10,406 nucleotides of DNA from CAVPRW01 sp046727435 [NCBI: bacterium] (GTDB lineage Bacteria; Tectomicrobia; Entotheonellia; J063): contig JBKPCR010000133.1 of the NCBI GenBank assembly GCA_046727435.1, positions 1-10,406 on the forward strand, written 5' to 3'. Below the pieces are notes generated by a model. That model did not search any database. It saw only the letters and a list, made by a program, of their open reading frames with translations, and was not told where the DNA came from. Positions 1 to 6,946 of this stretch are shown one piece after another. The translations under genes and the position numbers were made by a program. Position 1 is the first letter of the stretch, and every line of letters begins with the position of its first letter.

Positions 1-246
1 GCCGGTCATCGTATCACCGCTTACGGTGAGGGTAAAATTGAGATATCCCCTCACCCCTTCAGTAGTCACGTGGAAGTGCAGTGTGGAGCCATCAATCTCG
101 CCATCGCGAATGTCTTCGCCGACCACGATGTCCGATGCCGCGGCCTCCGTCCCCCACACAGGAATCAAGTCCACCACGCTCTGCTTGCCGGTGACCTTGT
201 TCCCTTCTTGGCGAAGATGAAAGGTGATCTGCCCACTGCTGACGAA
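1..246 (-). pseudogene. Beta-strand-rich protein fragment, N-terminus missing, runs off left edge
   Basis: An 82-codon open frame on the minus strand reaches base 1, so the gene continues outside the window. It is bounded upstream by an in-frame TGA at 247-249. A potential start (ATG at about 285) lies just beyond that stop in the same frame, followed by only 12 codons. The peptide alternates hydrophobic and polar residues around glycines (GQITFHLRQEGNKVTG, IRDGEIDGSTLHFHV, LNFTLTVSGDTMTG). This resembles small lipocalin-like or beta-barrel domains in which repeated strands end in a G-D-x-(M/L)-x-G turn; that resemblance is from memory. The stop may mark a nonsense mutation or a truncated gene whose true beginning is lost. 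No specific function can be named. Confidence 0.5.
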
Positions 247-249
247 TCA
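247..249 (-). other. In-frame TGA upstream of the left-edge fragment
   Basis: The codon lies between a short leader starting with ATG at about 285 (MTNDHGLSVAGS) and the beta-rich frame. Leader and body share one reading frame, so this stop alone separates them. The ATG has an AGGAG-like sequence upstream (plus-strand CTCCTTT at about 290), which suggests the leader was once the real 5' end. Confidence 0.5.
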
Positions 250-363
250 ACTCCCGGCGACCGAGAGGCCGTGATCATTGGTCATTATCTCCTTTAATTA
301 TGACTTGATTGTGGACATTGCCCTGGCGCATCGGTTTCGGACCGACTTTGCCTTCACGTCGCC

Positions 364-513
364 ATGACCGAGCCCGGCGTGGGCGCGTGGCGCGGCAAGT
401 CCATGATGGAACGCGCCTTGGACCCGATCGAGATCGTCCAGGCGCACTACCGCACACGGCTCCTCGCCCAAGCCTCCGGTGCGCGCGCTGCCCCGCTACC
501 CTATCCAGGGTAG
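364..513 (+). CDS. Small hypothetical protein, 49 aa
   Basis: An ATG-to-TAG frame of 49 codons (begins MTEPGVGAWRGKSMMERALD, ends PLPYPG). I do not recognise it. In its favour, third codon positions are overwhelmingly G or C, as expected for a real gene in GC-rich DNA and not for a shadow frame. Its ATG overlaps the stop of a short upstream plus-strand frame (ATGA overlap at 364; the upstream peptide ends DIALAHRFRTDFAFTSP), a pattern typical of translational coupling or of a frameshifted single gene. There is no clear Shine-Dalgarno. It converges on the SDR gene (3' ends 34 nt apart). It may be the tail of a broken gene rather than an independent product. Confidence 0.35.
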   Translation: MTEPGVGAWRGKSMMERALDPIEIVQAHYRTRLLAQASGARAAPLPYPG

Positions 514-549
514 ACCATCGAGGGCCTCAGGGGTGCTGCTGTGACCCCT
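496..549. terminator. Two small hairpins between convergent genes
   Basis: CTACCC (496-501) pairs with GGGTAG (508-513) across a 6-nt loop, and AGGGGT (529-534) pairs with ACCCCT (544-549) across a 9-nt loop. The second overlaps the SDR stop codon. They lie where the plus-strand small ORF and the minus-strand SDR converge, so they could attenuate readthrough from both sides. Neither has a U-tract, so this is not a classical intrinsic terminator. Confidence 0.25.
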
Positions 550-1318
550 ACGGCGCCACTTGCATCCCTACATCCAGCGGGAGCGACACGCCAATGATGA
601 AATTCGCCGCGGGGCTGGCTAGGAATAAGACCGCTTCGGCCACCTCCTCGGGCTCCGCGAAGCGGTGCAGCGGGATGCGCGCCTCTTTGACCCGCCGCTG
701 CTCAGCCCGCGCGGGAGCGTCCCAGACCTGGTGGCCCATCCCGGTCAGCACGATCGTGGGGCACACCGCGTTGACCTGGATGTTAGACGGCCCCCACTCC
801 ACGGCCATCGTCCGGGTTAACTGGTCGAGCCCCGCCTTCGAGGCCGCATATGCCCCGAGGCCCGGGGTCCCAAAGAAGACCCCGATGGAGGAGACGTTGA
901 CGATCTTGCCGCTCCTGCGAGCGATCATCTGGGGAACAATGATTTGTGACAACAGCAACACCGCCCGCAGGTTCAGGGCCGACACGGCATCCCAGTCCTC
1001 CGGCGTGATGTCCAGGAGCGGTGCCACCTTAGCGATGCCGGCGTCGTTCACCAGCACGTCCCACGGCGCGTGCCGCGCCAGGGCCGCCTCACCGGCCGAG
1101 CGCGCGCCCTCCACTGTCGCCAGATCCTGCTCGATCACGAGGCACTCCCGCCCGTACCGCTCCACGACCTGCTTGGTGTGTTCGAGCCCCTGGCGATCCC
1201 GCCCGACGATGCCGAGATCGGCCCCCGCCTCCGCAAACACTTTCGCGATGGCCGCCCCGATGCCTCACGAGGCCCCGGTCACCAATGCACGCTTGCCATC
1301 CAGTCGAAATGCTTCCAT
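548..1318 (-). pseudogene. Short-chain dehydrogenase/reductase (L-xylulose/sugar-alcohol dehydrogenase-like), nonsense-mutated
   Basis: Classical SDR, 256 codons from the ATG at 1318 to a TAG at 548-550. The start is fixed by a strong AGGAGG (1327-1332) 8 nt upstream. The family features are the Rossmann entry LVTGAS-stop-GIG (residues 12-21), a NNAG-equivalent motif reading NDAG, the VNVSS serine, the YAASK catalytic Tyr-Lys, and the VNAVCPT segment before an LTxMG loop typical of L-xylulose/threitol-type SDRs. Codon 18 is TGA (1265-1267), where family members usually have Arg or Ser, so the reading frame is cut inside the NAD(P)-binding glycine motif. Other normally conserved positions also look eroded: NNAG to NDAG, ITG to IIG, DGG to DVG. 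A GTG at 1240 could start a 230-aa product, but it would lack the glycine motif and could not bind cofactor normally. I call it a recent pseudogene. Confidence 0.85.
1265..1267 (-). other. Premature TGA in the SDR TGxxxGIG motif
   Basis: Reverse complement of TCA. The flanking codons give TGAS before and GIGAAIAK after, so the frame is undisturbed and a single codon is affected. A CGA to TGA transition (Arg to stop) is the simplest origin. Confidence 0.85.
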
Positions 1319-1326
1319 CGTCTTTG

Positions 1327-1332
1327 CCTCCT
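1327..1332 (-). promoter_or_regulatory. Shine-Dalgarno AGGAGG for the SDR gene
   Basis: Plus-strand CCTCCT reads AGGAGG on the minus strand, 8 nt from the ATG at 1318. It shows that the gene was built to start there, upstream of the premature stop, and not at the internal GTG at 1240. Confidence 0.8.
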
Positions 1333-2274
1333 GGGGGATCGAAGCACCGCCCCTTGTAACCCAGTCGTCCAACGCAGTGGCCCGGCCCGATGGCGCCTCC
1401 GCAGCGCGGGAGCGACACCCAAGCAGCCGTCAGGTCCCGGCCGAGCGAGAAGGTTGACGGTTGCAATCATACACTCCTCCCCCTGGAGCCGGAAAGCCCG
1501 CATGGCATGGGCCAGCATGTCTGGCGACCCGGGCCGCCTCCCCCCAGCCGCCATGCTCCTGAGCAGTGCTCGTAACCACCCACCTCCATGGCATCGCCGG
1601 GCGCACCGCCCCATGATCGTGCACCTGACGATCGTCATACCCGCTATGCCGCTGCAACGTGCGCTCGTCATGGTGATCGTCACTATCCTCTCCGAGGGGA
1701 GTCTCATATACATATAATCTCGCGTACCTCCCAGACCTTACAGCTCTGACCACGTTGGCAGCTCGGTTCCAGTGAAATCATCATTGAGAGCGGCACACAC
1801 GCACAGAATCAGTCGCTCTCTCCGAAAGCTCCTGCTCGCTCGGAGTCTCGCGGAGGCTGAGTACGCGACCGCTGAACCTAACTTTGCCAGTATCATCATC
1901 GTGAACTGTGGGGGCGAAGTCCCAATGACCCTCCCATCTTCCGTCTCCTCCCTTCCCGCTGCGCAGATCTGAACATACTGGTCAAATCTGAACCGATCCC
2001 AGCCCGCCTGATCCTACAAGCGACGCCGTCCGGTCCCTGCTGCCGAACCCTCCCCCCTGGGTCATCCTACACAGCTGGGCGAGCTGCTCTGGTCACCCTG
2101 TATCACCGTTTTCAGTAATAAATTAAATGGATTGTCTTCGAGATCCTGAGCGGGCATGGCTCTTGCTTAAGAGTATGTCAAGACCTGCCTAAGCCCACGC
2201 CGCGAACGACCCTTGCTGGGTCAGGCCGGGAGCCCTCAGGCGTGGCTGGCAGAGCCCACCGGACACCTGCTCGT
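1333..2274. other. Stretch without a convincing gene
   Basis: About 940 bases with no ORF I can support. A minus-strand frame (1279-1713) contains a protein-like stretch (DMLAHAMRAFRLQGEECM, roughly 1460-1530) with G/C-rich third positions and may be a gene scrap, but it overlaps the SDR start out of frame and resembles nothing I know. A plus-strand frame at 1772-1972 (66 aa) is also unrecognised. The one clear feature is the dispersed repeat at 1699-1765. Confidence 0.5.
1699..1765 (+). repeat. Dispersed repeat, copy A
   Basis: Starts with the 20-mer GAGTCTCATATACATATAAT (1699-1718), identical to 7174-7193. Similarity continues with gaps through TCGCG, ACCTTAC and CCACGTTGGCAG to about 1765. 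Immediately upstream both copies also share CGAGG-n-GAG. The indels between copies (9 nt extra here, 3 nt extra in copy B) are multiples of three. The core contains a perfect TATAAT. No transposase or inverted partner is visible near this copy. Confidence 0.7.
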
Positions 2275-2280
2275 GGAGGG
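2275..2280 (+). promoter_or_regulatory. Shine-Dalgarno GGAGGG for the small Cys-rich protein
   Basis: GGAGGG lies 7 nt before the ATG at 2288 and selects that start over an in-frame upstream candidate at 2213, which lacks such a site. Confidence 0.6.
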
Positions 2281-2287
2281 AAGAGCC

Positions 2288-2590
2288 ATGCGCACACACC
2301 GATGGACCAAGCTCTTTCTCAAGCGCTGCCCACTGTGTCAGGAAGTGGTGCAGGACGGCGCCGCGGGCGTGGTGCGCTGTTTGGGCCGCCTGTACTGTTG
2401 TCAGGCGCATGCGGACAGGGACGAAGCCAGTCTGTACCGAGCCCTGCAGGCATTCCACCGCCGGCATGCCGCCCGGCATGGGGGCAACCGGCTGCTGCCC
2501 GCGGCCGTCCTCCCGCACGTGGGGAAGGATCATATCCGCGTGCGCAGACGAACCATCGCGACGAGCCACGCTCAAGAGGCGCATCCATGA
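2288..2590 (+). CDS. Small Cys-rich, probably metal-binding protein, 100 aa
   Basis: Begins MRTHRWTKLFLKRCPLCQEV. Potential metal ligands are C14 and C17 (CPLC), C31, and C37, C38 and H41 (YCCQAH), a zinc-ribbon-like layout of two ligand pairs about 20 residues apart. A helical, charged segment follows (DRDEASLYRALQAFHRRHAA, 43-62). After about residue 70 the sequence becomes basic and less structured, so the last 30 residues may be non-native tail added by a rearrangement: the very next in-frame segment is a fragment of an unrelated cyclase. The start is chosen for its GGAGGG site. No transmembrane segment is seen. I cannot name the family; such small Cys-rich proteins are often partners of larger enzymes or nucleic-acid binders, but nothing here decides it. 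Confidence 0.6.
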   Translation: MRTHRWTKLFLKRCPLCQEVVQDGAAGVVRCLGRLYCCQAHADRDEASLYRALQAFHRRHAARHGGNRLLPAAVLPHVGKDHIRVRRRTIATSHAQEAHP

Positions 2591-2608
2591 AGTGAAACAC
2601 ACTGGGGG

Positions 2609-2749
2609 ATGGCCACCCCTGGCGGCGTCCGGCTGATGGCCGCGACCCTGTGGGTGGTGGAGGGCCTGGTGCGGGTGAATATCCTGGGACCCGTGTCGAT
2701 CAAAGGCCTGACGGAGCCCCAGGAGCATTATCACCATTGTTCTTGCTAG
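2609..2749 (+). pseudogene. C-terminal scrap of a class III adenylate/guanylate cyclase domain
   Basis: A 46-codon frame, in the same frame as the preceding gene and separated from it by a TGA (2588-2590). It reads ...LMAATLWVVEGLVRVNIL then GPVSIKGLTEP. This matches the end of class III cyclase catalytic domains, where a (T/A)AAT-x-x-L-(V/I)-EG strand is followed by LGP(V/I)x(V/I)KGL-x-(E/K)P and then (V/I)-x-(V/A)(Y/F)EL. Here the strand after KGLTEP is replaced by QEHYHHCSC and a TAG, so the fragment breaks off inside the motif. The rest of the cyclase domain, with its metal- and substrate-binding residues, is absent from the window. In ATPase-linked cyclases this motif lies just before the AAA/TPR region, also absent. 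It is a fossil, not an active enzyme. Confidence 0.65.
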
Positions 2750-3026
2750 TCTGGATATGGTGTACGCTCTAATCCCACGCGTCTCACCCAACGCAGGCCG
2801 CATGCTGTATGCACGCGAACGCGCCAACGGATGGACCTGACGGCCACATAAGTTCGGAGCAGGGGATGCGATGGCTGCCATGGGGCAGCAAAAAGCAAGA
2901 TGTGGCTATGACGTCGTGCACCCATCGTGTGCGTGGGGTGTGATGGGAGGGTGAACATGTCGAGGCATTCATGTGTGGCCTGCGTGACGATACGCGCCCC
3001 GAGAGCGGTGTGGATGCGGGACAGCG
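2750..3026. other. Gap between cyclase scrap and hybrid kinase
   Basis: 277 bases at the 3' side of the minus-strand kinase gene. I see no gene, no U-tract terminator and no repeat. Confidence 0.5.
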
Positions 3027-5156
3027 TTAGGGCATGGACGCCCCTCTCGGCTCCGCCAAAACCGCGCTGATCCGCACGAACTCCTGCTCCAACATCTGCA
3101 ACACCGTGGGCGCACCCACGAGATGGCCCGCTCGGCCTAGGGTCTCCAATTCAGATGCCAGATCATAGGCCACCGTGCGCCCGAAGATACTCAGGGCGCC
3201 TTTCAAGCTGTGGGCTGCCTGCGCCATCTGTTGGGCCGCTCTATGCTCAATGGCGCCTCGCAGCTCTTCGACCCGAGCGGGGTAATCCTGGCGAAACACC
3301 TCGATCACCTCCCGTAGTAAGGCCCGATCGCCGTCGACAGCGCTCAGGGCGCTAGCCAGATCGATCGGTGGCTCATCGGGAGGCGGGATAAGAACTGATC
3401 GGCTGCCCAGCACCTGCATGAGGACCGTGTCCAAATTGTCGCGCTTCAGGGGTTTCGACACATAGCCATCCATCCCAGCTGCCAGGCACTCCTCCTGATC
3501 GCCCTTCATGGCACGGGCCGTCATGGCCACAATAGGGATATGGCCCCCGCTCGTCTGCTCCCGTGCCCGGATGGCCGCCGTCGTTTCCAAGCCGTCCAGG
3601 ACGGGCATCTGCACATCCATAAGCACCAGATCGAAAGCTTGCTCCTCTAGGGCGTTCAGAGCGGCCTGACCATCGCCCACGACCGCGACCAGATGTCCTT
3701 GCTTCGCTAAGATGCTGACGGCCACCTTCTGGTTGACGAGGTTATCCTCCGCCAGCAGAATGCATAGGCGTGGGCGGCCTTCGCGGAGCGTATGCCGGGT
3801 GATGACGGGGGATAGTCTGGCCTTCGATGCTGGCTTCCCCAAGGCCTTGATGAGAGCCTCCCACAGCTCGCCCTGGGTAATCGGCTTCGTCAAATAGGCG
3901 CCGATACCCAACTCCCGGCAGCGGGCGGCATCGCCTCGCTGACCTCCAGAGGTCAACATCATGATGGTTGCCTCCGCCAGATCGGTATGCTGCTTGATCT
4001 GCTCAGCTAGGGTAAAGCCATCCATCCCTGGCATGTGGGCGTCGAGTAACACCAGGGGGAAAGGCGTGCTGGTCGCTCTGGCCTGTTTGAGGGCCACCAG
4101 GGCCGCCGCCCCACTGGCCACGGCCGTGGGCTGCATCTGCCAGTGGGTGAGTATCTCGACGAGGATGCGGCGGTTCGTCGTATTATCGTCTACCACCAAC
4201 ACGGGGAGGTTCTCGACATCTACAGCTTGCATGGGCACCGACTCCGTCAGCGCATCGCTGTCTATGCCGAAATGCGCGAGAAAATGAAACGTGCTCCCGT
4301 GGCCAACCTCGCTCTCCACCCAGAGCCGTCCCTGCATCAGGTGGACGAGTTTGCCTGCAATAGCCAGCCCGAGCCCGGTCCCTCCATACTGGCGTGTCGT
4401 CGAGCTATCGATCTGGGTGAAAGGCTCGAAGATTAGGCGTTGCTTCTCAGGTGGAATGCCTACGCCGGTATCCATCACCGCCACGTGCACCGAGACGTTG
4501 TCCCCTGTCTGCGCTTCCGTATCAACCTCCACCACCACTTCCCCCCGCTCGGTGAACTTGATGGCATTGCCGACCAGGTTGACGAGGATCTGGCGCAACC
4601 GGCCCGGATCGCCAATGAGGGCATCGGGGACCGTGGGATGCACATGGTAGACTAGTTCCAACCCCTTCTGGTGGGCTCGAAGGGCGAGGGTTTTTAGGGC
4701 GTGACCCAGACAATTGCGCAGGTGAAAGGGAATGGGCTCGAGATCGAGCTTGCCGGCTTCAATCTTCGAAAAATCGAGGATATCGTTGAGCACCGTCAGC
4801 AGCGCGTCGGCTGAGCTCTTCACGATCTCCAGGTACTCCCGCTGCTCAGCGGTGAGATCCGTGTCAAGGGTGAGGTCGGTCATGCCGATGACGCCGTTCA
4901 TAGGGGTGCGAATCTCGTGGCTCATGTTGGCTAAAAATTCGCTTTTGGCGCGGTTCGCCTTGAGCGCTTGATCCCGCGCCTCAGCGAGCTCAGCTGTACG
5001 CTCTGCGACCAATTCCTCCAAGTGTTCAGCCAACTGTCGAAGCTCCTGGTTGGCCTGATAGAGTTCAAGGCTCTTTTGTTCCAGCAGTGCCTCCGCCTCC
5101 TTGCGCGCTCTCTTCTCCCGGTCCAACCGCCCTTTCAGAAGTTCGACCTCGTTCAT
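3027..5156 (-). CDS. Soluble hybrid histidine kinase with two receivers and an HPt domain; H-NOX partner kinase
   Basis: 709 aa, intact. Order: N-terminal coiled coil (about 1-75, heptad-rich, ending in [20 protein letters not shown]); HisKA with phospho-acceptor H80 in [12 protein letters not shown]; HATPase_c with N box (NLVGNAIKF, about 192-201), G1 box DTGVGIP (229-235), F box (FEPFTQ) and G2 box (GGTGLGLAI); receiver 1 (about 317-440) with D323/D324, phospho-acceptor D372, T402 and K424; receiver 2 (about 464-585) with E470/D471, D514, T546 and K568; HPt (about 600-700) with H649 in AHSLKGA. All key residues are present, so a full His-Asp-His relay can run in one protein. There is no transmembrane segment and no sensor domain (PAS, GAF, CHASE): the input must come from a partner. 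That partner is almost certainly the H-NOX protein encoded 3 nt upstream. Translation is probably coupled, as only a weak GGGG lies before the ATG. The downstream response regulator is not in the window. Confidence 0.96.
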   Translation of the reverse strand: MNEVELLKGRLDREKRARKEAEALLEQKSLELYQANQELRQLAEHLEELVAERTAELAEARDQALKANRAKSEFLANMSHEIRTPMNGVIGMTDLTLDTDLTAEQREYLEIVKSSADALLTVLNDILDFSKIEAGKLDLEPIPFHLRNCLGHALKTLALRAHQKGLELVYHVHPTVPDALIGDPGRLRQILVNLVGNAIKFTERGEVVVEVDTEAQTGDNVSVHVAVMDTGVGIPPEKQRLIFEPFTQIDSSTTRQYGGTGLGLAIAGKLVHLMQGRLWVESEVGHGSTFHFLAHFGIDSDALTESVPMQAVDVENLPVLVVDDNTTNRRILVEILTHWQMQPTAVASGAAALVALKQARATSTPFPLVLLDAHMPGMDGFTLAEQIKQHTDLAEATIMMLTSGGQRGDAARCRELGIGAYLTKPITQGELWEALIKALGKPASKARLSPVITRHTLREGRPRLCILLAEDNLVNQKVAVSILAKQGHLVAVVGDGQAALNALEEQAFDLVLMDVQMPVLDGLETTAAIRAREQTSGGHIPIVAMTARAMKGDQEECLAAGMDGYVSKPLKRDNLDTVLMQVLGSRSVLIPPPDEPPIDLASALSAVDGDRALLREVIEVFRQDYPARVEELRGAIEHRAAQQMAQAAHSLKGALSIFGRTVAYDLASELETLGRAGHLVGAPTVLQMLEQEFVRISAVLAEPRGASMP

Positions 5157-5159
5157 GAA

Positions 5160-5702
5160 TTAGCCCCGCTTAGTGAGCAAGAAGCGCACGCACGTTCCCT
5201 GCCCGCCGGATAGATCGTCACGTTGAATCTCGACATGCTCCCCGAAGTGCTCAGTACACCCTCTGATCAGTCCTTCTGCGAGATCGGCGAAGGCGCGTGG
5301 GGACCGGTACACCATCGTCAGCTGCCCCGGCTGAGAGGTACAGGTAAAACTGGGGAGCTCGGCGTTGGGGTACAACTTCCGCACCTCGACATGGATGTAT
5401 CTCTCAATGCTTTCCAAGAAGCCAAACGCCGATTGGATACCGACAAAGAAGTGCGGGTAATTGACAACAAACCGCCCGAAGAGGTGCTTGCCGAAGCTGC
5501 GCAACAAGTCTGGGACGACGATTCCAGTCTCCTGGCTGAGCTGTGTTACGAGTTGCACCATCTCGTGATGGTCATACGTTCCCACGGCCGTGTACGCGCC
5601 ACCTGACGGCAGATCGCAGGCCCCGATAATGCGGTCAGCGAGTTCCGGGGAGAATTGGTCTTCGATCATCTCCAGCAACTGTGTAAAAATCATGCCTTTC
5701 AT
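5160..5702 (-). CDS. H-NOX (haem NO-binding, HNOB) sensor protein
   Basis: 180 aa, the usual length of stand-alone bacterial H-NOX proteins. It begins MKGMIFTQLLEM, the typical H-NOX start. The proximal haem ligand is H104 (RYIHVEVRKLYP), and the haem-propionate-binding Y-x-S-x-R motif is YRSPR (132-136). Aligned with the Thermoanaerobacter tengcongensis H-NOX, I5 is kept, W9 is Leu, and the distal Tyr140 that stabilises bound O2 corresponds to L141. Absence of that Tyr predicts a sensor that binds NO (and CO) but excludes O2. In characterised systems NO-bound H-NOX controls a co-encoded histidine kinase; here the hybrid kinase starts 3 nt after this stop (TAA 5160-5162). The start is supported by AGGAGGT (5708-5714). 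The protein is cytoplasmic, with no signal peptide. Confidence 0.96.
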   Translation of the reverse strand: MKGMIFTQLLEMIEDQFSPELADRIIGACDLPSGGAYTAVGTYDHHEMVQLVTQLSQETGIVVPDLLRSFGKHLFGRFVVNYPHFFVGIQSAFGFLESIERYIHVEVRKLYPNAELPSFTCTSQPGQLTMVYRSPRAFADLAEGLIRGCTEHFGEHVEIQRDDLSGGQGTCVRFLLTKRG

Positions 5703-5705
5703 GAC

Positions 5706-5927
5706 CTACCTCCTCGGTGGTCGCACCGTGGCCCGCCTGACTCCCTCTGGGAGCGTCGTCTCGAGCGATGCTCCGTGTGCGGTCGGCTCGGGCATGGGCA
5801 TGCCAAAGGTGTGCAGGCCTTCATGGTGCACGGCCATGGCCCCCCGGAAAGGGCGTTCTCCCGCTTCACTGCGCTCTCCAAGCGCGACATCCTTCAGCAG
5901 GCCCGGTACATAGGCCCCTCGTAGCGC
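5706..5927 (-). CDS. Possible small or N-truncated ORF upstream of H-NOX
   Basis: An open frame of 73 codons on the minus strand, ending with TAG (5706-5708) only 3 nt before the H-NOX ATG. That spacing mirrors the H-NOX/kinase junction and suggests coupling. The peptide looks protein-like (AYVPGLLKDVALGERSEAGE, then RPFRGAMAVHHEGLHTFGMP), but I do not recognise it. It is bounded upstream by TGA (5928-5930); beyond that stop the same frame has an ATG a few codons earlier (MRRRNRIG). The only internal ATG is at 5837, giving 43 aa without a clear Shine-Dalgarno. It may be a gene broken by a stop, or simply the H-NOX leader region. Confidence 0.35.
   Translation of the reverse strand, partial: ALRGAYVPGLLKDVALGERSEAGERPFRGAMAVHHEGLHTFGMPMPEPTAHGASLETTLPEGVRRATVRPPRR
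5708..5714 (-). promoter_or_regulatory. Shine-Dalgarno AGGAGGT for H-NOX
   Basis: Near-perfect anti-16S complement 5 nt before the ATG at 5702. It overlaps the TAG of the upstream small frame. Confidence 0.8.
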
Positions 5928-5930
5928 TCA

Positions 5931-6742
5931 GCCTATCCGATTACGACGGCGCATTTCGTGATCGCCTCTCCTGCACGCCATAAGTAGCGGCGATGAGGGC
6001 CGCGTATGCGCCAGGCAAGGCTTTTGGGAGGAGTCGATCCAGGCGATCCGACTACGAGGGGACGCCGTTGCCCCGATGAGACGAGCTGGCCGTTCGCGGA
6101 CAGGGACTGATCAAGCAGTTCGACCGCCAATGCATTTTTGCTACTTTTCTTCCCCTGGGGTCCCGCCGGGCCCGCTCCGCTCGGATGCCGCGCCCACGTT
6201 TGGGGGCGGGCGGATGCAAGGTGCTCAAAAATCCTCATGACCCTTTCCTCTGTGATGGGTGGCGGTAGTCGTGACCAGGCTTTCCGTGCGAGGATCGTGC
6301 ATGCAGGCATCGCACGAGAACTCGGCATCGGTGACGAACTGACGCGTCCGCCGCATGGATGATCCCGCTCCTTTCCAACCCCCTTCCAGGGGAGGTAATA
6401 CTTCCGCTTCTCACGAACAGCAAGCCACGCTAGACCTGCGGTGAGAAGATGGGACGATATAGCGGGATCGCAACCGAGGGGCTGGCCGACCTCGCCACCT
6501 GCACGAGGGTGGATGCTGCGGTCACTGGTGGGAACTGTTCGCGTCGCGTTTCTCGGTTGCCGATTGGCGTCACGAGCGTCACCAGTGCGGAGCGCGAGGT
6601 GTGGAATGCGGCCCATTGGCACAGGCGTCTGAGCCAGCTCGGGTGTATGACCGACTTGTCGCTGCTCTGAGGGGACCCCCCATACAGTGGTCTGTCCACG
6701 TCCGCGCATGATCTCCCTCGTTCTCCTGCGATCGAGGTTATT
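5931..6742. other. Stretch without a recognisable gene
   Basis: About 810 bases. A 258-codon minus-strand frame (5933-6709) is open throughout, but its composition is Arg/Pro/Ser-rich and repeats no family motif; part of it (LAWLAVREKRKYYLPWKGVG, near 6370-6430) looks more protein-like. A shorter minus-strand frame inside it, 6225-6356 (43 aa, with FSCDACMH), is listed separately. The promoter of the H-NOX operon probably lies somewhere here, but I cannot place it. Confidence 0.4.
6225..6356 (-). CDS. Possible 43-aa small protein with a CxxC
   Basis: ATG at 6356 preceded at some distance by AAAGGAG, ending in TGA at 6225. It reads MRRTRQFVTDAEFSCDACMH and then a polar tail ending GKGHEDF. 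The CDAC-MH pattern could bind a metal, but a single CxxC in 43 residues is weak evidence. It overlaps a longer frame in another phase. Unrecognised. Confidence 0.2.
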   Translation of the reverse strand: MRRTRQFVTDAEFSCDACMHDPRTESLVTTTATHHRGKGHEDF

Positions 6743-6800
6743 TTGATTGTTTTTAATGAATATATAAATTTTATGATAGTTTTATACGAATCAATCGGAG
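6743..6800 (+). promoter_or_regulatory. AT-rich promoter-like stretch and ribosome-binding site
   Basis: A sharp drop in GC against the surroundings. It holds TTGATT (6743-6748), TATAAA (6763-6768) and TATGAT (6772-6777), then CGGAG (6796-6800), 6 nt before an ATG at 6807. The -35/-10 spacings are not ideal (14 or 23 nt), so the exact promoter is uncertain. Base composition and placement suggest the leader of the gene starting at 6807. Confidence 0.4.
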
Positions 6801-6806
6801 AATACA

Positions 6807-6890
6807 ATGAGTTCTTTTCACTGTGATCATGAACATTATGAATACAACGGTTTCGGCATCACATGGCTAGAGATCCAAGTGACGAGAGAG
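6807..6890 (+). pseudogene. 5' end of an unknown gene, cut off by a rearrangement
   Basis: The frame starts [20 protein letters not shown] with a Shine-Dalgarno and an AT-rich leader. Its first 25 or so codons are AT-richer than everything after them. Beyond about 6890 composition jumps to GC-rich and the frame (open to 7049) becomes low-complexity Ala/Arg/Pro, the out-of-phase reading of the ATPase fragment that follows. The original gene is therefore truncated. The Cys/His-rich start might bind metal. I do not recognise it. Confidence 0.4.
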
Positions 6891-6946
6891 CCTCACGGGC
6901 GGGGTTGCGCGGGACCGGCGGGGGAGGGGGAGCGGAAGGAAGGAAC

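Noticed and set aside
1265-1267. Selenocysteine at the SDR TGA
   Set aside because: The position is normally Arg or Ser in a turn of the nucleotide-binding motif, not a redox Cys, and the gene shows other signs of decay.
309-1457. A 382-codon open frame on the plus strand
   Set aside because: It runs antisense to the SDR, whose motifs are unmistakable, and its own sequence is Arg/Ser/Pro-rich with no family motif.
1430-1753. His/Asp-rich minus-strand frame (SDDHHDERT, YDDRQVHDHG) resembling a metal-binding tail
   Set aside because: It overlaps other frames, lacks a start signal and crosses the dispersed repeat; the His/Asp richness follows from repeated GATCGTCA-like DNA.
2189-2881. A 230-codon minus-strand frame
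   Set aside because: Antisense to the Cys-rich gene and the cyclase scrap; low-complexity composition and no Shine-Dalgarno.
5933-6709. A 258-codon minus-strand frame upstream of H-NOX
   Set aside because: Long frames are common by chance in GC-rich DNA. Composition is Arg/Pro/Ser-heavy with no recognisable motif, so I describe the region but do not call a gene.
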